DNA of 64,000 nt from positions 992,001-1,056,000 of the forward strand of contig NZ_AP024881.1 of the NCBI RefSeq assembly GCF_024347675.1, in the 5' to 3' direction. Position 1 is the first letter of the stretch. Every line of letters begins with the position of its first letter. The notes under the pieces were generated by a model that had not been told where the DNA came from, searched no databases, and saw nothing but the letters and a program-made list of their open reading frames with translations. Positions 8,960-18,101 of this stretch are shown one piece after another. The DNA is from Vibrio ishigakensis (GTDB lineage: Bacteria > Pseudomonadota > Gammaproteobacteria > Enterobacterales > Vibrionaceae). The position numbers and the translations under genes are program-made.

Positions 8960-9074
8960 TCGCTACCCATATATAGAATATATAGTTTCGATATTTTTAA
9001 TATATTTCATTAATTAAATGGTCGCTGATATTTTTGTCACATTAATCGACTGAATTACCAAGGCCACGCCTGCA
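8960..9074. promoter_or_regulatory. Divergent LysR/MFS promoter region
   Basis: The 115 bases between the two start codons are very AT-rich and contain repeated TATAT tracts (8968-9005), including the imperfect dyad ATATAGAATATAT. This is where LysR binding and both promoters must lie; no precise box can be assigned by eye. Confidence 0.45.
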
Positions 9075-10295
9075 ATGATTGAATTGGGCATCCAAGACTA
9101 CCGCCGCGTCACCCTAAGCCTCGCACTAGGCTCATTCATTGTGTTCTGCAATCTGTACCTATTCCAACCAATGCTTCCCTATATGGCTGAGCACTTCTCG
9201 GTATCGGAAACCCAGATAAACTGGCTGTTTGCAGCAACTACCTTGGCATTGTCCGTAAGCCTAGTTCCTTGGGCGGTAGCGTCCGAAGCGGTAGGTCGAA
9301 AGCGTGTCATGTTCGCAGGCCTTCTCGCCATGCCGGTCATTGGCTTAGGCATGCTTGTCTCGCCATCCCTCATCAGCCTAGTCATCATGCGCGCCATGAT
9401 GGGAGTTGCACTGGCTGCTTTTGCCTCAGTTGCCGTGGCTTACATGGTGGAAGAACTATCACCAAGAGCTTTTGGACAGGCGATAGGGGGCTATATAGCC
9501 GCAAACTCACTTGGTGGCATCACCGGGCGTATCGTAGGAGGCACCTTAACCGACGCCCTAGGCTGGCAACAAGCCATTATCGTCATGGCGGTATTTACCC
9601 TAATTGCAGGCATCCTTGTTTGCTTGATGCTTCCAAAACAAAAGCACTTCACCCCGCAAAAAGGCATGCTCCGCTACCACAACCGTGCACTAGTGAAGCA
9701 CCTCCAAAACAAAACCATCTGGCTAGCAATGCTCATCGGTGGCGTTAACTTTGCTTTGTTCGTAAACCTCTACTCAGTAATGGGCTTTCGCTTGGTTCAA
9801 GAGCCACACTCACTACCAATCGGCTTAGCCTCACTAATCTTCCTTTGTTATCTACCTGGCACTCTAAGCTCCAAACTCACCTCAGTTTGGAATAGAAACA
9901 ATCAACCAATATCAGGAATGGTCTGCGGAACTGTTGTTAGCTTGCTGGGTATGCTGGTGGCTTATATCGACCTCATACCTTTCATGGTCTTAGGACTGGC
10001 TCTAATAAGTTGCGGCGCCTTCTTCACACATACCTTGGCTTACGCATGGGTAAGTCAGAAAGCGACCAGTGCCAAAGCGACTGCTACTGCGCTTTATCTT
10101 GTTCACTACTATGTGGGCGGAAGTTTGGGTGGGTTCTTCCTGATCTACTGCTGGCAAAATGGTGGGTGGGGTTATGTGATTGGTGGTGGGTTAGTTTTGT
10201 ATATGGTGGCGTTTGGGCTTTGTTATTTACTTCAATCGGTCCATCAAAGTTCTATCGCAGTAGGACATAATTTGGAGCCTAAGATATCACATTGA
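9075..10295 (+). CDS. MFS transporter, YnfM-like
   Basis: This 406-residue protein has about 12 membrane segments and the major facilitator signature between helices 2 and 3 (VASEAVGRKRVMFAG, residues about 68-82). The start (IQDYRRVTLSLALGSFIVFCNLYLFQPMLP) resembles E. coli YnfM and related arabinose-efflux-like permeases. It is probably a proton-driven exporter of a small molecule; the substrate is not deducible. A LysR regulator is divergently transcribed. The ribosome binding site before the ATG is weak. The codon use of its 3' third shifts toward T, but the frame is intact and of normal length. Confidence 0.88.
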   Translation: MIELGIQDYRRVTLSLALGSFIVFCNLYLFQPMLPYMAEHFSVSETQINWLFAATTLALSVSLVPWAVASEAVGRKRVMFAGLLAMPVIGLGMLVSPSLISLVIMRAMMGVALAAFASVAVAYMVEELSPRAFGQAIGGYIAANSLGGITGRIVGGTLTDALGWQQAIIVMAVFTLIAGILVCLMLPKQKHFTPQKGMLRYHNRALVKHLQNKTIWLAMLIGGVNFALFVNLYSVMGFRLVQEPHSLPIGLASLIFLCYLPGTLSSKLTSVWNRNNQPISGMVCGTVVSLLGMLVAYIDLIPFMVLGLALISCGAFFTHTLAYAWVSQKATSAKATATALYLVHYYVGGSLGGFFLIYCWQNGGWGYVIGGGLVLYMVAFGLCYLLQSVHQSSIAVGHNLEPKISH

Positions 10296-10710
10296 ACAGC
10301 GGAACCTCTGCCTAGCTTCTAACTCATAAATGCCCCAAACTTTGTTACGACTGATCAAAGACGAAATAGCCTCAACTTGAAATACATACTCTAGCCATCC
10401 CTGGTTTGTGAAATTTTATATTTATTTCCAAGTTTTCGATATGAGAATTATTTATTTAATTACAAATTGAAGCAGAGGTCATTACTTAATTTTAAATATG
10501 CCTCTGCGCAATTATTTAACAGTCATTTATAAGAAATCGAGAATAACCAAAGCCGGGAGTTGCATCTGACTATACTGATAAATTTCTGACTGTAATGTAT
10601 ATTTAGTAAAGTTATCACATTATATAGTAATATACCTTTATTACCTCAATGCAAATACCTAAAATAGCTATTTAAGTCTATAAAAATCTCATGTTGAAAC
10701 TTAAAAATCA
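10296..10710. other. AT-rich intergenic region, no gene seen
   Basis: This 415-base gap separates the MFS gene from the end of the AT-rich minus-strand block, so it holds two convergent 3' ends. I see no convincing reading frame. The only structure noted is an inverted repeat GCAGAGG (10472-10478) and CCTCTGC (10501-10507) with a 22-base AT-rich loop; CCTCTGC also occurs at 10305-10311. It marks the sharp drop in GC content at the edge of the block. Confidence 0.5.
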
Positions 10711-11625
10711 TCAAAATAGGAAAAACTTATATGGGGAGTATAAATAGCAACTAAACACACCTAAAGTAATAGCCACAAAATTACTAAGTTTTACATCATT
10801 AATGTATAACGATAAAGTTCTAATTACAAACGTTATAGTAACCCCTAAAAAGATCAAACCCAAGATGTAACTAATTACAATGATATGGATGCTGTCAATA
10901 TTTACGTTAGAGCTCAATGCTATTCCTTTAAAAAATCCAATGCTTGCAATCAAAAAGGACTTAGTATAGTTGTCAGTTTTTGAAAATAAGCTAAGGTAGG
11001 AAACGAACGCTAAACAGAGATAAGTATATTCAGAAGCTAATTTAGGGTCAATGTAATATATTTTCCCTCCTACATAAACTGACCCTAAATAAAATAGTGC
11101 GATAAATAACGAACTACTAAAAACAAGTGCCTTCATACCTAGACTAAAAAAAACCAAAGCAAAAGCAGTCATCACAAATTCTACTTCTGTAAATATTGAA
11201 AGTTTGCTATGTGGATTAAATCTTGATAGTAAATCAGTTGCTTTTATTTTTCCATCAAAACTAAAGTAGTTTTGGTGTTCTAGTCTAAATGTGTTCTGTT
11301 CACCCAAATAATTTCGATAGTGAACAACAATATTCAAATCTAGCCTGTCATGCGGATAGTCTAGGTCAATCCTAACTCCATTTATATCACTTTCACAATC
11401 TAGGTTATATAATTGTTTGATAGTAGATGTATTGTCACAACTTGATGGGAATACTAACTTTGGTATATTCTCAATGCGGAGTGATGCACCTGGTGTAACA
11501 ACAATATCATATTTTGTAGGTTGGCTTTCATGTACTGCAATATATATTGACTCTACTGAGTGAGCAGAAGAATAACTACTAATTAAAAGAAGTAATAATG
11601 ATAGAAGTCTTAATATTATACTCAA
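10711..11625 (-). CDS. Polytopic membrane protein with exported N-terminal domain, distantly HupE/UreJ-like
   Basis: This 304-residue protein has a signal peptide (residues 1-21, ending SSYSSAHS), a predicted extracytoplasmic domain to about residue 145 with two Cys residues (C63, C77), and then about six hydrophobic helices to the C-terminus. This order, with AHS just after the signal, resembles the HupE/UreJ-type 2 membrane proteins often seen beside parvulin-type isomerases. However, the histidine-rich metal motif expected at the first helix is not evident, so the match is weak and the protein could be another family. It follows the isomerase gene by 2 bases and is surely cotranscribed. 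GC content is much lower than in flanking operons. Function is unknown. Confidence 0.55.
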   Translation of the reverse strand: MSIILRLLSLLLLLISSYSSAHSVESIYIAVHESQPTKYDIVVTPGASLRIENIPKLVFPSSCDNTSTIKQLYNLDCESDINGVRIDLDYPHDRLDLNIVVHYRNYLGEQNTFRLEHQNYFSFDGKIKATDLLSRFNPHSKLSIFTEVEFVMTAFALVFFSLGMKALVFSSSLFIALFYLGSVYVGGKIYYIDPKLASEYTYLCLAFVSYLSLFSKTDNYTKSFLIASIGFFKGIALSSNVNIDSIHIIVISYILGLIFLGVTITFVIRTLSLYINDVKLSNFVAITLGVFSCYLYSPYKFFLF

Positions 11626-11627
11626 AA

Positions 11628-12443
11628 TTATAACTCCGATTCAATCATCACACGATAGTGTTTTTTCATTTTCTCTATCTTTTCGTGATATTCTTCCTTA
11701 AGTTTCAATATTAGAAAGTCATTAAATACCTCCTCAGAGACCTCTTCATAACTTTGAAGTCGACCAGGACTATAGTTGGTTATATTCATATAGTGCCACC
11801 CATGCCTTGTCTCAAATGGGCCCAACCATTCATTATCTTCATTAATGCTATCAAATATAATTTTTGCGCTGTTCATACCGAAGATGTTAATAAGTCGTTC
11901 TCTATTCGCTTTTGTTATTGTATTTGGCATGTTAAATACAGTTGATAACTCCGATGCTTTCTCTATAGAAAAGTTATCAATTGATTCCTTACTGGCTGGA
12001 CTTTCTAAATTAATAACCGTCAAGGAAATTAAATCATCAACTCGATATTTCTGAGGTTTACTTAGGTAGAAGTTTCTAAGTGTCTCATTGTTGATTTTAA
12101 TATCAGCGATAAGAGAAAGCTCTAAACTATTTCTTGCTCTATCTATTATTATGCTTTTGATACTTGGATCTGTCCTATAAATTTCCTTGTTCAAACCATA
12201 CTGAAACAATATTTCGTCGTGTATGATTTTGTCATAAATACTGTCACTTTCTTTTTGGTTAAATGATTTGGTTATTTCGTTTACCGTCTCTTTTTTTTGT
12301 ACATTATGGTTTATGTGAAAATACTCAAATATCAAGTTATCATCAACGATAATTATTTCTCGATTAAATGAGATGCTCTTTATTATCAAAAGTAAGAAAA
12401 CTATTAGGAATGTCGTGAGTGCTAAAGATTTGTGAAGTTTCAT
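11628..12443 (-). CDS. Membrane-anchored parvulin-type peptidyl-prolyl isomerase (PpiC-like)
   Basis: This 271-residue protein has one N-terminal hydrophobic segment (residues 8-23) and a soluble remainder. The C-terminal part contains the parvulin signature ending: EWLGPFETRHGWHYMNITNY followed by a YEEVSEEV helix (residues about 208-245). The middle carries a SurA/PpiC-like helical chaperone region. It would act as a periplasmic folding factor, anchored in the inner membrane. The conserved catalytic loop looks degenerate, so chaperone activity without isomerisation is possible. It lies 70 bases after a lipoprotein metallophosphoesterase gene, with a hairpin between, and 2 bases before a membrane protein gene. 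A dedicated folding factor for one of those partners is a reasonable guess. Confidence 0.72.
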   Translation of the reverse strand: MKLHKSLALTTFLIVFLLLIIKSISFNREIIIVDDNLIFEYFHINHNVQKKETVNEITKSFNQKESDSIYDKIIHDEILFQYGLNKEIYRTDPSIKSIIIDRARNSLELSLIADIKINNETLRNFYLSKPQKYRVDDLISLTVINLESPASKESIDNFSIEKASELSTVFNMPNTITKANRERLINIFGMNSAKIIFDSINEDNEWLGPFETRHGWHYMNITNYSPGRLQSYEEVSEEVFNDFLILKLKEEYHEKIEKMKKHYRVMIESEL

Positions 12444-12462
12444 GTCAATACTAATTATTAAA

Positions 12463-12483
12463 GAGGGTAAGATCCTTACCCTC
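12463..12483 (-). terminator. Intergenic hairpin between metallophosphoesterase and isomerase genes
   Basis: GAGGGTAAG and CTTACCCTC form a perfect 9-bp stem with a 3-base loop. Read on the minus strand it is followed by only a short T-run (TCTTTAATAATT), so it may be a weak terminator or mRNA processing/stability element that lowers expression of the two downstream genes. Confidence 0.5.
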
Positions 12484-12513
12484 TGGAAGAAGATGCGTTT
12501 AATTATTTTATGG

Positions 12514-15043
12514 CTAATTCTTTTTTACTAGAGCATATTTACCATCTTTATTCGCTAGGAACCAAATCATGCGACTAGCGGTATCTTGTCCGTGAATACG
12601 GTACCGTTCTACATCATTAAGGTGGTCTATATCGCTTGGTAGTGGTTTACCCGCCTCTAGGAAATTATTGCTATATGGAGAATTTGTGTAGCCATCAGTA
12701 TAGGCTTCTGATACCCAGACTTTATTGATGTCATCGTATCGAGCTGGCTCGACACTATTGATGTCAACCCCTTCAGGTACGATAAAGCTTAAAGAGAATA
12801 GATCTCCTATGACATCATCAATATATGTATCTAGCTCTTTTCCGTAATCTATTCGCGAAGGACTAAATCTTTCATATCCATTAGGCATAATTTCACCATA
12901 GGCATTTGTTTCCGTACCACTTTGCTGCTGAGTACCACTTACAAGAAATATATCTGTGACAGTGTCTTCCGACTCCAAGTCAGATATGAAAGACAGCTGT
13001 AGCATTTTGTCCAAATTTTGTTTTTTTGGTAACGCCCATGCATGTGGATTACCCGTTGAAGATCCACGACCTGTATTTTCAAACGTATCGAAAGTAAAGT
13101 TATTATAGCGAAGTATGCTTACTTCTGTCCCTTTATAGCCATCAGTTTCAGTCGAACGTAATATTAGTGAGCCCACATTTGAATTATTATGATTTTCACT
13201 ATCTATAATTCTTGTATATGCTCCTTTCACTTTCGTAAACTTATCAATAGTTTTCCATTCATGACCTTCATGATCAAAAGCATCCCAGGCTTCTTGTTTT
13301 TCAAACTCATCCTGATCTTCAACTGTATAGGTATGTGAAGTTTGCTTTGCAATGTAGTCAATTTTATTACCGGAAAACTTCAGTATTGAACTATTTAGAC
13401 TTGTTGTAGGAAGTCCCTCTTGAGTGTGTCTTGATACTAGTCTTTCATTGACTGCCTCATCACCAGCATAAGCACCAGCATAATAACGACTAAAGTACTC
13501 TTTGTATGAGGCATTTCCAGATACAATCTGGTCAAAATACTCTATTGGTTGATTCTTGATTCTTGATTCTGTCTTCAGTCAATTTTCGGGTTTCGTCAAT
13601 AAGGATAGCCGAACGAGAATATTGATGGTCATGACCAGAGACATACAAGATATTATTGTCAGCTAAAAACTTTTGAATTCGCTCACGCTGTTTAATTCCA
13701 ATCTCATTAGGGTCTCCATCCCAAGCTCCATTGGTTGCTTTATCAATATTTTCTCGCTGGCCTGGATAGTAACGTCCAAATAAAGGTTCATGAGTCATTA
13801 AAATAATATGGTCGACTTCATCATGATACTTGGCTACCATTTCCTTCATCCAAGGGAATGCAGTTACAAATGCAGACTTACCTGAGTCAAATTCATATTG
13901 ATTGTTATGAATGTAAACATCTACTGAAATAACCAATATATTCTTATACTTATATGCATAGGTCAGGTTTTCATACCCAGGTAAATGTTCAGCATCCTCT
14001 ATCAGGTGACCAACATTTTGGATGTAAATGTTGGATCCTCCATCAGGTAACCACCATTCATTTTCGTGGTTACCACGAACAGGTAACACTTTCATGTTAT
14101 TTGTGTTCGTATAATTGTTCATCACTCGTAACCAATGGTCATACTCTTCTTGAGTATTCGTATTAGTTAAGTCACCTACTGCCAGAACTAATTCAACGCC
14201 CTCATTTGCATATCGATGCATAAGTCCATCTTGCAGTAACCAAGCTTGACCGCGTGCTTGGGTGTCTGGCATCAGACCGACAACTATTTCCTCATGATCG
14301 TTATTTAAATCATACGCATACTGACCTGTGCTAGTCACAAAATCTGCACTCGAAGCGCCATAGCGAACAGCTGCACTCGCTAGGTTGATAGCATCAGAAT
14401 AAGTAACGACATTATTTCTATCAAATGTTCCGGTATCGGAAAGTGAGTCAACTATATTGTCTAAGCCTTTAAGATGAAGGTCACCCCAAGCAGCACTTTG
14501 AGTGAAATGTCCAATGGCATACCCAACTTGGCTAACGTTTTTTAACTTTGGTGATGAAACTCTATTCAAAACTTGTACATCCGCAGGCAGCATGTTCATC
14601 AGATTTTGATAGGAACCATAGTCTAGTCTATTCTCAATCACATAATTCGTTATCCCAGTTGTAAAGGGGTTGATAATAAACTCTTCAGCTTGTCCTCCTT
14701 TTATAAGGATACTCAGTTCTTTCCCAACGAAGCTCACCTGATGATCTCGCGTCTCATAGATACCATCTTTATCCAGTACACCGCCACTGACGGTAATAAG
14801 GTATGTTTCTCCTTCAATAAGAGAGTTCTCACCACTGAAGACTAGTTGGCCCAACTCTCCAGTCTTTGTTGTTTTATAGTCTGAGCTATCTAGGCTTTTC
14901 GCAACAACCTGCCCGTTTAGCACAAAATCATCTATCGCGTAGCCTATAGTCGGAATTTCCTCTGCTTCGTTTTCATTATTACTACTATTACAAGCAGTTA
15001 TAGCTACTAACGAGAGGGCCAATATTCTATTTTTCAAGTTCAC
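12514..15043 (-). pseudogene. Metallophosphoesterase lipoprotein, frameshifted by a 7-bp repeat expansion
   Basis: The first part (15043 to 13532, 503 codons) starts MNLKNRILALSLVAITACNS with a lipobox cysteine at residue 18. It contains a calcineurin-like metallophosphoesterase domain: GDLTN near residue 290, GNHEN, THEPLFGRYYPGQ and GHDHQYSR near residue 470, all metal-binding motifs. It then runs out of frame at three tandem TTGATTC units (13549-13569). The other frame continues from the repeat (RIKNQPIEYFDQIVSGNASY) without a stop to 12514, giving a C-terminal region of about 340 residues. With two units instead of three, one 840-residue protein would result. This could be a true null allele, a phase-variable locus or a sequence error. 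The active-site domain lies wholly upstream of the shift. It would be an outer- or inner-membrane lipoprotein hydrolysing phosphate esters. Confidence 0.8.
13549..13569. repeat. Three tandem 7-bp units (TTGATTC) at the frameshift
   Basis: Three exact copies of TTGATTC stand head to tail inside the metallophosphoesterase gene. The unit is not a multiple of three, so each gain or loss changes frame. Two copies would restore the full-length frame; three give a premature stop at 13532. Confidence 0.92.
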
Positions 15044-15173
15044 TTCTCACTTTTGTTGTATATACATCAAAAAGGGGAATGCTAGATTGTGTTGATTAAG
15101 GATTTATTAAAAATTTCAATGACTTAATGAATATTGTGTTAATCTTTTAAGTAATAGAGTCTACAAATCGTCA

Positions 15174-15390
15174 TTAAACTCCACCGTCTAGTTCTGGTGT
15201 ATTTTCTACTAACTCAATATCTGGGGTGATGGTTGGCAGGATGTCTAGCGCGATCACTGGTTATTCATACTTTTGACTGGCTGGAACTACGTCTGGCCGG
15301 TTGATGATGAGCGGCACTCGGATACCGCCTTCATAGGTATCGCCTTTGAAGTCGGGGAGATAGAAAAGATAGGTAGTTTTGACCGATGTC
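15174..15390 (-). pseudogene. Remnant of a sulfatase gene (C-terminal half)
   Basis: On the minus strand one frame reads FKGDTYEGGIRVPLIINRPD, then SQKYE, a stop codon, and then PVIALDILPTITPDIELVEN, ending at 15174. TYEGGIRVPLI and the LDILPTI segment are hallmarks of the arylsulfatase family (the region after the catalytic core). The internal TAA, the missing N-terminal catalytic half and the absence of a start show that this is a decayed fragment. It lies between the AT-rich block and the porin gene, so it may be a scar of an insertion or of loss of a sulfated-polysaccharide function. Confidence 0.75.
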
Positions 15391-15439
15391 AGTGAGACTC
15401 TATAAAACGCGGTGCTTAGATTCGAACAATGAAAACTAG

Positions 15440-15464
15440 AAAAGAGCTCTTAATCAAGAGCTCT
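15440..15464 (-). terminator. Terminator of the porin gene
   Basis: AGAGCTCTT and AAGAGCTCT form a perfect 9-bp stem with a 4-base loop; on the minus strand TTTTC follows. It lies 27 bases after the porin stop codon. Confidence 0.7.
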
Positions 15465-15490
15465 ATATTCATTGTAAGTGTTTGTCTAAA

Positions 15491-16441
15491 TTAGAACTTC
15501 CAAACAATACCAACTTTCGAGAAGAAGATGTCTTGATCTGGCGCGTTGCCTTTGCTTGTCTCTAGCATCTTGTATTGAATATCAGCCAATACAGAGAAGG
15601 TGTCATTAATAGGCAGTTCTGTATATAAAGCGTAGATATTGTAGTCGTGCTTCATCTGACCGCCTGCGCCTTCTAGCCAACCATTCTCATAGCGAAGTTC
15701 CAGATAATTACCGTTGTCAAAGCTGAACTGAACTAATGGTTTGAATGCAAACTCTCGGTAGTTCCAGTCGTTGTCCACATCCACATACAGCACTTTAGCA
15801 CCAAGGTTGATGTTATCGGTTAGGTTGTAAAGGTATAAAGGTTCAGTTTCGATAAATGAGCCGTTGTCGCCATGGTTATCTTCATAACCCAGTTCCACGT
15901 TAACGTGTAGGAAGTGATCCCCAAGATCGAAATCTAGGCCTGGTTTGAACTTGTATTTGTCGTAGTTCCAACCGGAACCATTACCGATTACTTTCTCATA
16001 AGCCATAAAGAGGTTACCGCGAATATTCTCACTGATAGGGAAGAAGAAGGCTGGGATAAGTTCGGAGTAGTTTGCTTGGCCTACAGAGTTGCCATCGTAC
16101 TTGAAGTGAATTTCTTTTAGTACGTAACCCATGCTGAAGTAATCAGTTACTCGTGTGAAGCCATCAGCATAGATGTAATGAAGATATTCGGTATTACCTT
16201 GTCCATCAGGGTTAATGTTTTCATATTCGATACCGGTCAATGCGCGAGTACGAGTCGGAATGTCTCGATTTTCAACGCGCTCAATCTGAGTCTCGTAATC
16301 ATACTGCTCTTGCATACTGTCGATAGTATTTAGATTGGCAAGTAGCATTCCATCGGTCGCTTGATTTTGTTCAACGTCAGCAAACGCCCCAGCTGAAACA
16401 AGAAGGCCGGAGAGTAGAAAAGGTGAGTGTTTTTTAGTCAT
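15491..16441 (-). CDS. Outer-membrane oligosaccharide porin, OmpG/KdgM-like
   Basis: From the ATG at 16441 the protein is 316 residues: a signal peptide (MTKKHSPFLLSGLLVSAGAFA, cleaved near residue 21), a helical spacer, then alternating aromatic beta-strands and a terminal Phe (KVGIVWKF), the normal end of an outer-membrane barrel. The length fits the monomeric OmpG porin family better than the shorter KdgM family. It should let oligosaccharides across the outer membrane for the ABC importer encoded divergently. The frame is open for another 32 codons upstream, but that stretch contains the LacI-type operator at 16479, so the internal ATG is chosen. E. coli ompG also sits beside an ABC sugar transporter cluster. 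Confidence 0.82.
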   Translation of the reverse strand: MTKKHSPFLLSGLLVSAGAFADVEQNQATDGMLLANLNTIDSMQEQYDYETQIERVENRDIPTRTRALTGIEYENINPDGQGNTEYLHYIYADGFTRVTDYFSMGYVLKEIHFKYDGNSVGQANYSELIPAFFFPISENIRGNLFMAYEKVIGNGSGWNYDKYKFKPGLDFDLGDHFLHVNVELGYEDNHGDNGSFIETEPLYLYNLTDNINLGAKVLYVDVDNDWNYREFAFKPLVQFSFDNGNYLELRYENGWLEGAGGQMKHDYNIYALYTELPINDTFSVLADIQYKMLETSKGNAPDQDIFFSKVGIVWKF

Positions 16442-16478
16442 TTTAACCACGTATGTTGTAATTTGGATAGCTTTATTT

Positions 16479-16488
16479 GAAACGTTTC
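16479..16488. promoter_or_regulatory. LacI-type operator upstream of the porin gene
   Basis: GAAACGTTTC, a perfect palindrome with CG centre, as bound by LacI/GalR proteins. It lies 38 bases before the porin start and matches the sites at 16918 and 21565. Confidence 0.82.
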
Positions 16489-16659
16489 GATTGAGATACT
16501 CTGATTTATACATTCGTAATTCAAATGGTTGTGGCAAAAATGTGACTCACTTCAGAAACAAAAATTGAACAAAGTTGCTGGTCTTGGTGCAAGTTATTGA
16601 TATATATAGAAATAAGTTTGATTTCAGATACGTTGCTGTGAAGTGATTGAACCAAGATA

Positions 16660-16675
16660 TTGACTGTTGTCACAG
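16660..16675. promoter_or_regulatory. Possible CRP site in the divergent porin/ABC region
   Basis: ATTGA, six bases, TCACA resembles the CRP consensus TGTGA-N6-TCACA with one good half. Catabolite control of a sugar locus would be expected, but the match is partial. Confidence 0.35.
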
Positions 16676-16685
16676 AATTGAAATC

Positions 16686-16700
16686 GAAACAATTTGTTTC
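16686..16700. promoter_or_regulatory. Inverted repeat GAAACAA/TTGTTTC between divergent operons
   Basis: GAAACAATTTGTTTC has 7-bp arms around one central base and shares the GAAAC/GTTTC ends of the LacI-type operators, but lacks the CG centre. It could be an auxiliary operator in the 506-base region between the porin and ABC genes. Confidence 0.4.
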
Positions 16701-16885
16701 ACACGCTTCTAACCCTATGATTTATAGGTCTATTTACCTTTCTATTCCAAATGGAACTTTCCTAGTAGAACCTTTGTCACCCCTTGTACAATAAGGGCTC
16801 AACAATACATTTATACATAACCAGTATGAATGGAGTTGAGTAGCGATCTACATCACGCTTTTGTGCTGAACAGGGCTTGGTGCGG

Positions 16886-16913
16886 TTGACCAAAACAATT
16901 TTCAGGTTATCTT
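16886..16913 (+). promoter_or_regulatory. Candidate sigma-70 promoter of the ABC/phosphorylase operon
   Basis: TTGACC at 16886-16891 and TATCTT at 16908-16913 are spaced 16 bases apart. The LacI-type operator at 16918 begins right behind the -10 box, at the expected transcription start, which fits repression by blocking. Confidence 0.5.
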
Positions 16914-16917
16914 TGTT

Positions 16918-16927
16918 GAAACGTTTC
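16918..16927. promoter_or_regulatory. LacI-type operator before the ABC ATPase gene
   Basis: GAAACGTTTC, identical to the site before the porin gene. It lies 20 bases before the ATG, between the candidate promoter and the AGAGGA ribosome binding site. Confidence 0.83.
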
Positions 16928-16947
16928 TACTCATAGAGGAAGCAGAC

Positions 16948-18066
16948 ATGGCGAGTGTCAAACTGCAGGAAATTAATAAGGTATATGAAAATGGATTTCA
17001 TGCTCTTCACGATATCAATCTAGATATCCAAGACGGAGAGTTTATGGTTTTGGTGGGGCCTTCTGGCTGTGCTAAATCCACAATGCTGCGCATGGTCGCA
17101 GGATTAGAGAGTGTATCGGACGGCGATCTGTCTATTGGTGAGCAACTTTGTAACGACGTTGCGCCTAAAGACCGTGGTATAGCGATGGTTTTTCAAAACT
17201 ATGCGCTATATCCACACATGACCGCCTACGAAAATATGGCATTTGGTCTTGAGACAGCTAAGAAGCCAAAGGCTGAGATTGAGCAACGTGTTGCGGAAGC
17301 GGCTGAGCTTCTGGAAATCACAGACCTGTTATCAAGAAAACCAAAGCAGATGTCGGGTGGTCAGCGCCAGCGTGTTGCCCTTGGTCGTGCAATGGTTCGT
17401 AAGCCAGAGGTGTTCTTATTCGATGAGCCTTTGTCTAACCTAGATGCGAAATTGCGCGTTTCAATGCGTATGCGTATCAGCAAGCTTCATCAACAGCTTA
17501 AGCAAGCCGGTAACCCAGCGACCATGATCTATGTAACTCATGATCAGGTGGAAGCCATGACCATGGGTGACCGTGTTTGCATCATGAACAAGGGGCGCTT
17601 GATGCAAGTGGATACGCCGATGGAGGTGTATCACAATCCGAAAAACAAGTTTGTTGCTGAGTTTATTGGCTCACCTGCAATGAACATGCTCCCTGGCACG
17701 CTAGTAAAAGCTGGTGACAGCATGTCTGTTTCTATTGAAGAGCTCTCTCTTTCTCTACCGCAAAGCAAACAAACCCAAGCGTTTCTTTGGGAAGACAAGT
17801 CGGTTTATTTAGGTATTCGTCCTGAGCACCTCGAGCTATCTGACTCGTCGGATAAAGAGGCTATCGCAGTGACCATAATGGCTGTGGAAGAGCTTGGCTC
17901 CGAAAAGTTCCTGCACACTCAAGCCGACGGCCACACACTAGTGTGCAAACTGATTAATCATGAAACCCCACTTTCTGTCGGTGAGATTTGTCACCTTCGC
18001 TTGAACATGACCAAGTGTCATCTGTTCGACGAAAGCACCGAATTTAATATTTTCTACAACAAGTAA
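16948..18066 (+). CDS. ABC sugar importer ATPase (MsmX/UgpC/MalK type)
   Basis: This 372-residue protein has a complete ATPase domain: Walker A GPSGCAKS (residues about 38-45), Q-loop in VFQNYALYPHMT, signature MSGGQRQRVALGRAM, Walker B VFLFDEPLSNLDAK and switch His in YVTHDQVEAM. A C-terminal TOBE domain follows from residue 240 (YLGIRPEHLEL). It energises import by the two permeases and binding protein encoded further along. The Walker A has Ala where most relatives have Gly (GCAKS for GCGKS). That variant keeps the essential Lys and Ser and is probably functional. A clear AGAGGA site precedes the ATG. The phosphorylase gene follows after 35 bases. Confidence 0.93.
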   Translation: MASVKLQEINKVYENGFHALHDINLDIQDGEFMVLVGPSGCAKSTMLRMVAGLESVSDGDLSIGEQLCNDVAPKDRGIAMVFQNYALYPHMTAYENMAFGLETAKKPKAEIEQRVAEAAELLEITDLLSRKPKQMSGGQRQRVALGRAMVRKPEVFLFDEPLSNLDAKLRVSMRMRISKLHQQLKQAGNPATMIYVTHDQVEAMTMGDRVCIMNKGRLMQVDTPMEVYHNPKNKFVAEFIGSPAMNMLPGTLVKAGDSMSVSIEELSLSLPQSKQTQAFLWEDKSVYLGIRPEHLELSDSSDKEAIAVTIMAVEELGSEKFLHTQADGHTLVCKLINHETPLSVGEICHLRLNMTKCHLFDESTEFNIFYNK

Positions 18067-18101
18067 TCTTGAAGTTGCGCCTTTTTGGAGATGTAATCGC
18101 A

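Noticed and set aside
10472..10507. Inverted repeat GCAGAGG/CCTCTGC as an insertion-element end or terminator
   Set aside because: Arms are only 7 bp with a 22-base loop, no T-run and no transposase nearby.
12514..13230. Independent 238-residue gene starting with GTG at 13230
   Set aside because: The frame is open far upstream of 13230 and joins the metallophosphoesterase exactly at the tandem repeat, so it is the C-terminal part of one broken gene.
16442..16537. Longer N-terminus of the porin starting at 16537
   Set aside because: It would place the LacI operator at 16479 inside the coding region and put a non-signal sequence before an obvious signal peptide.
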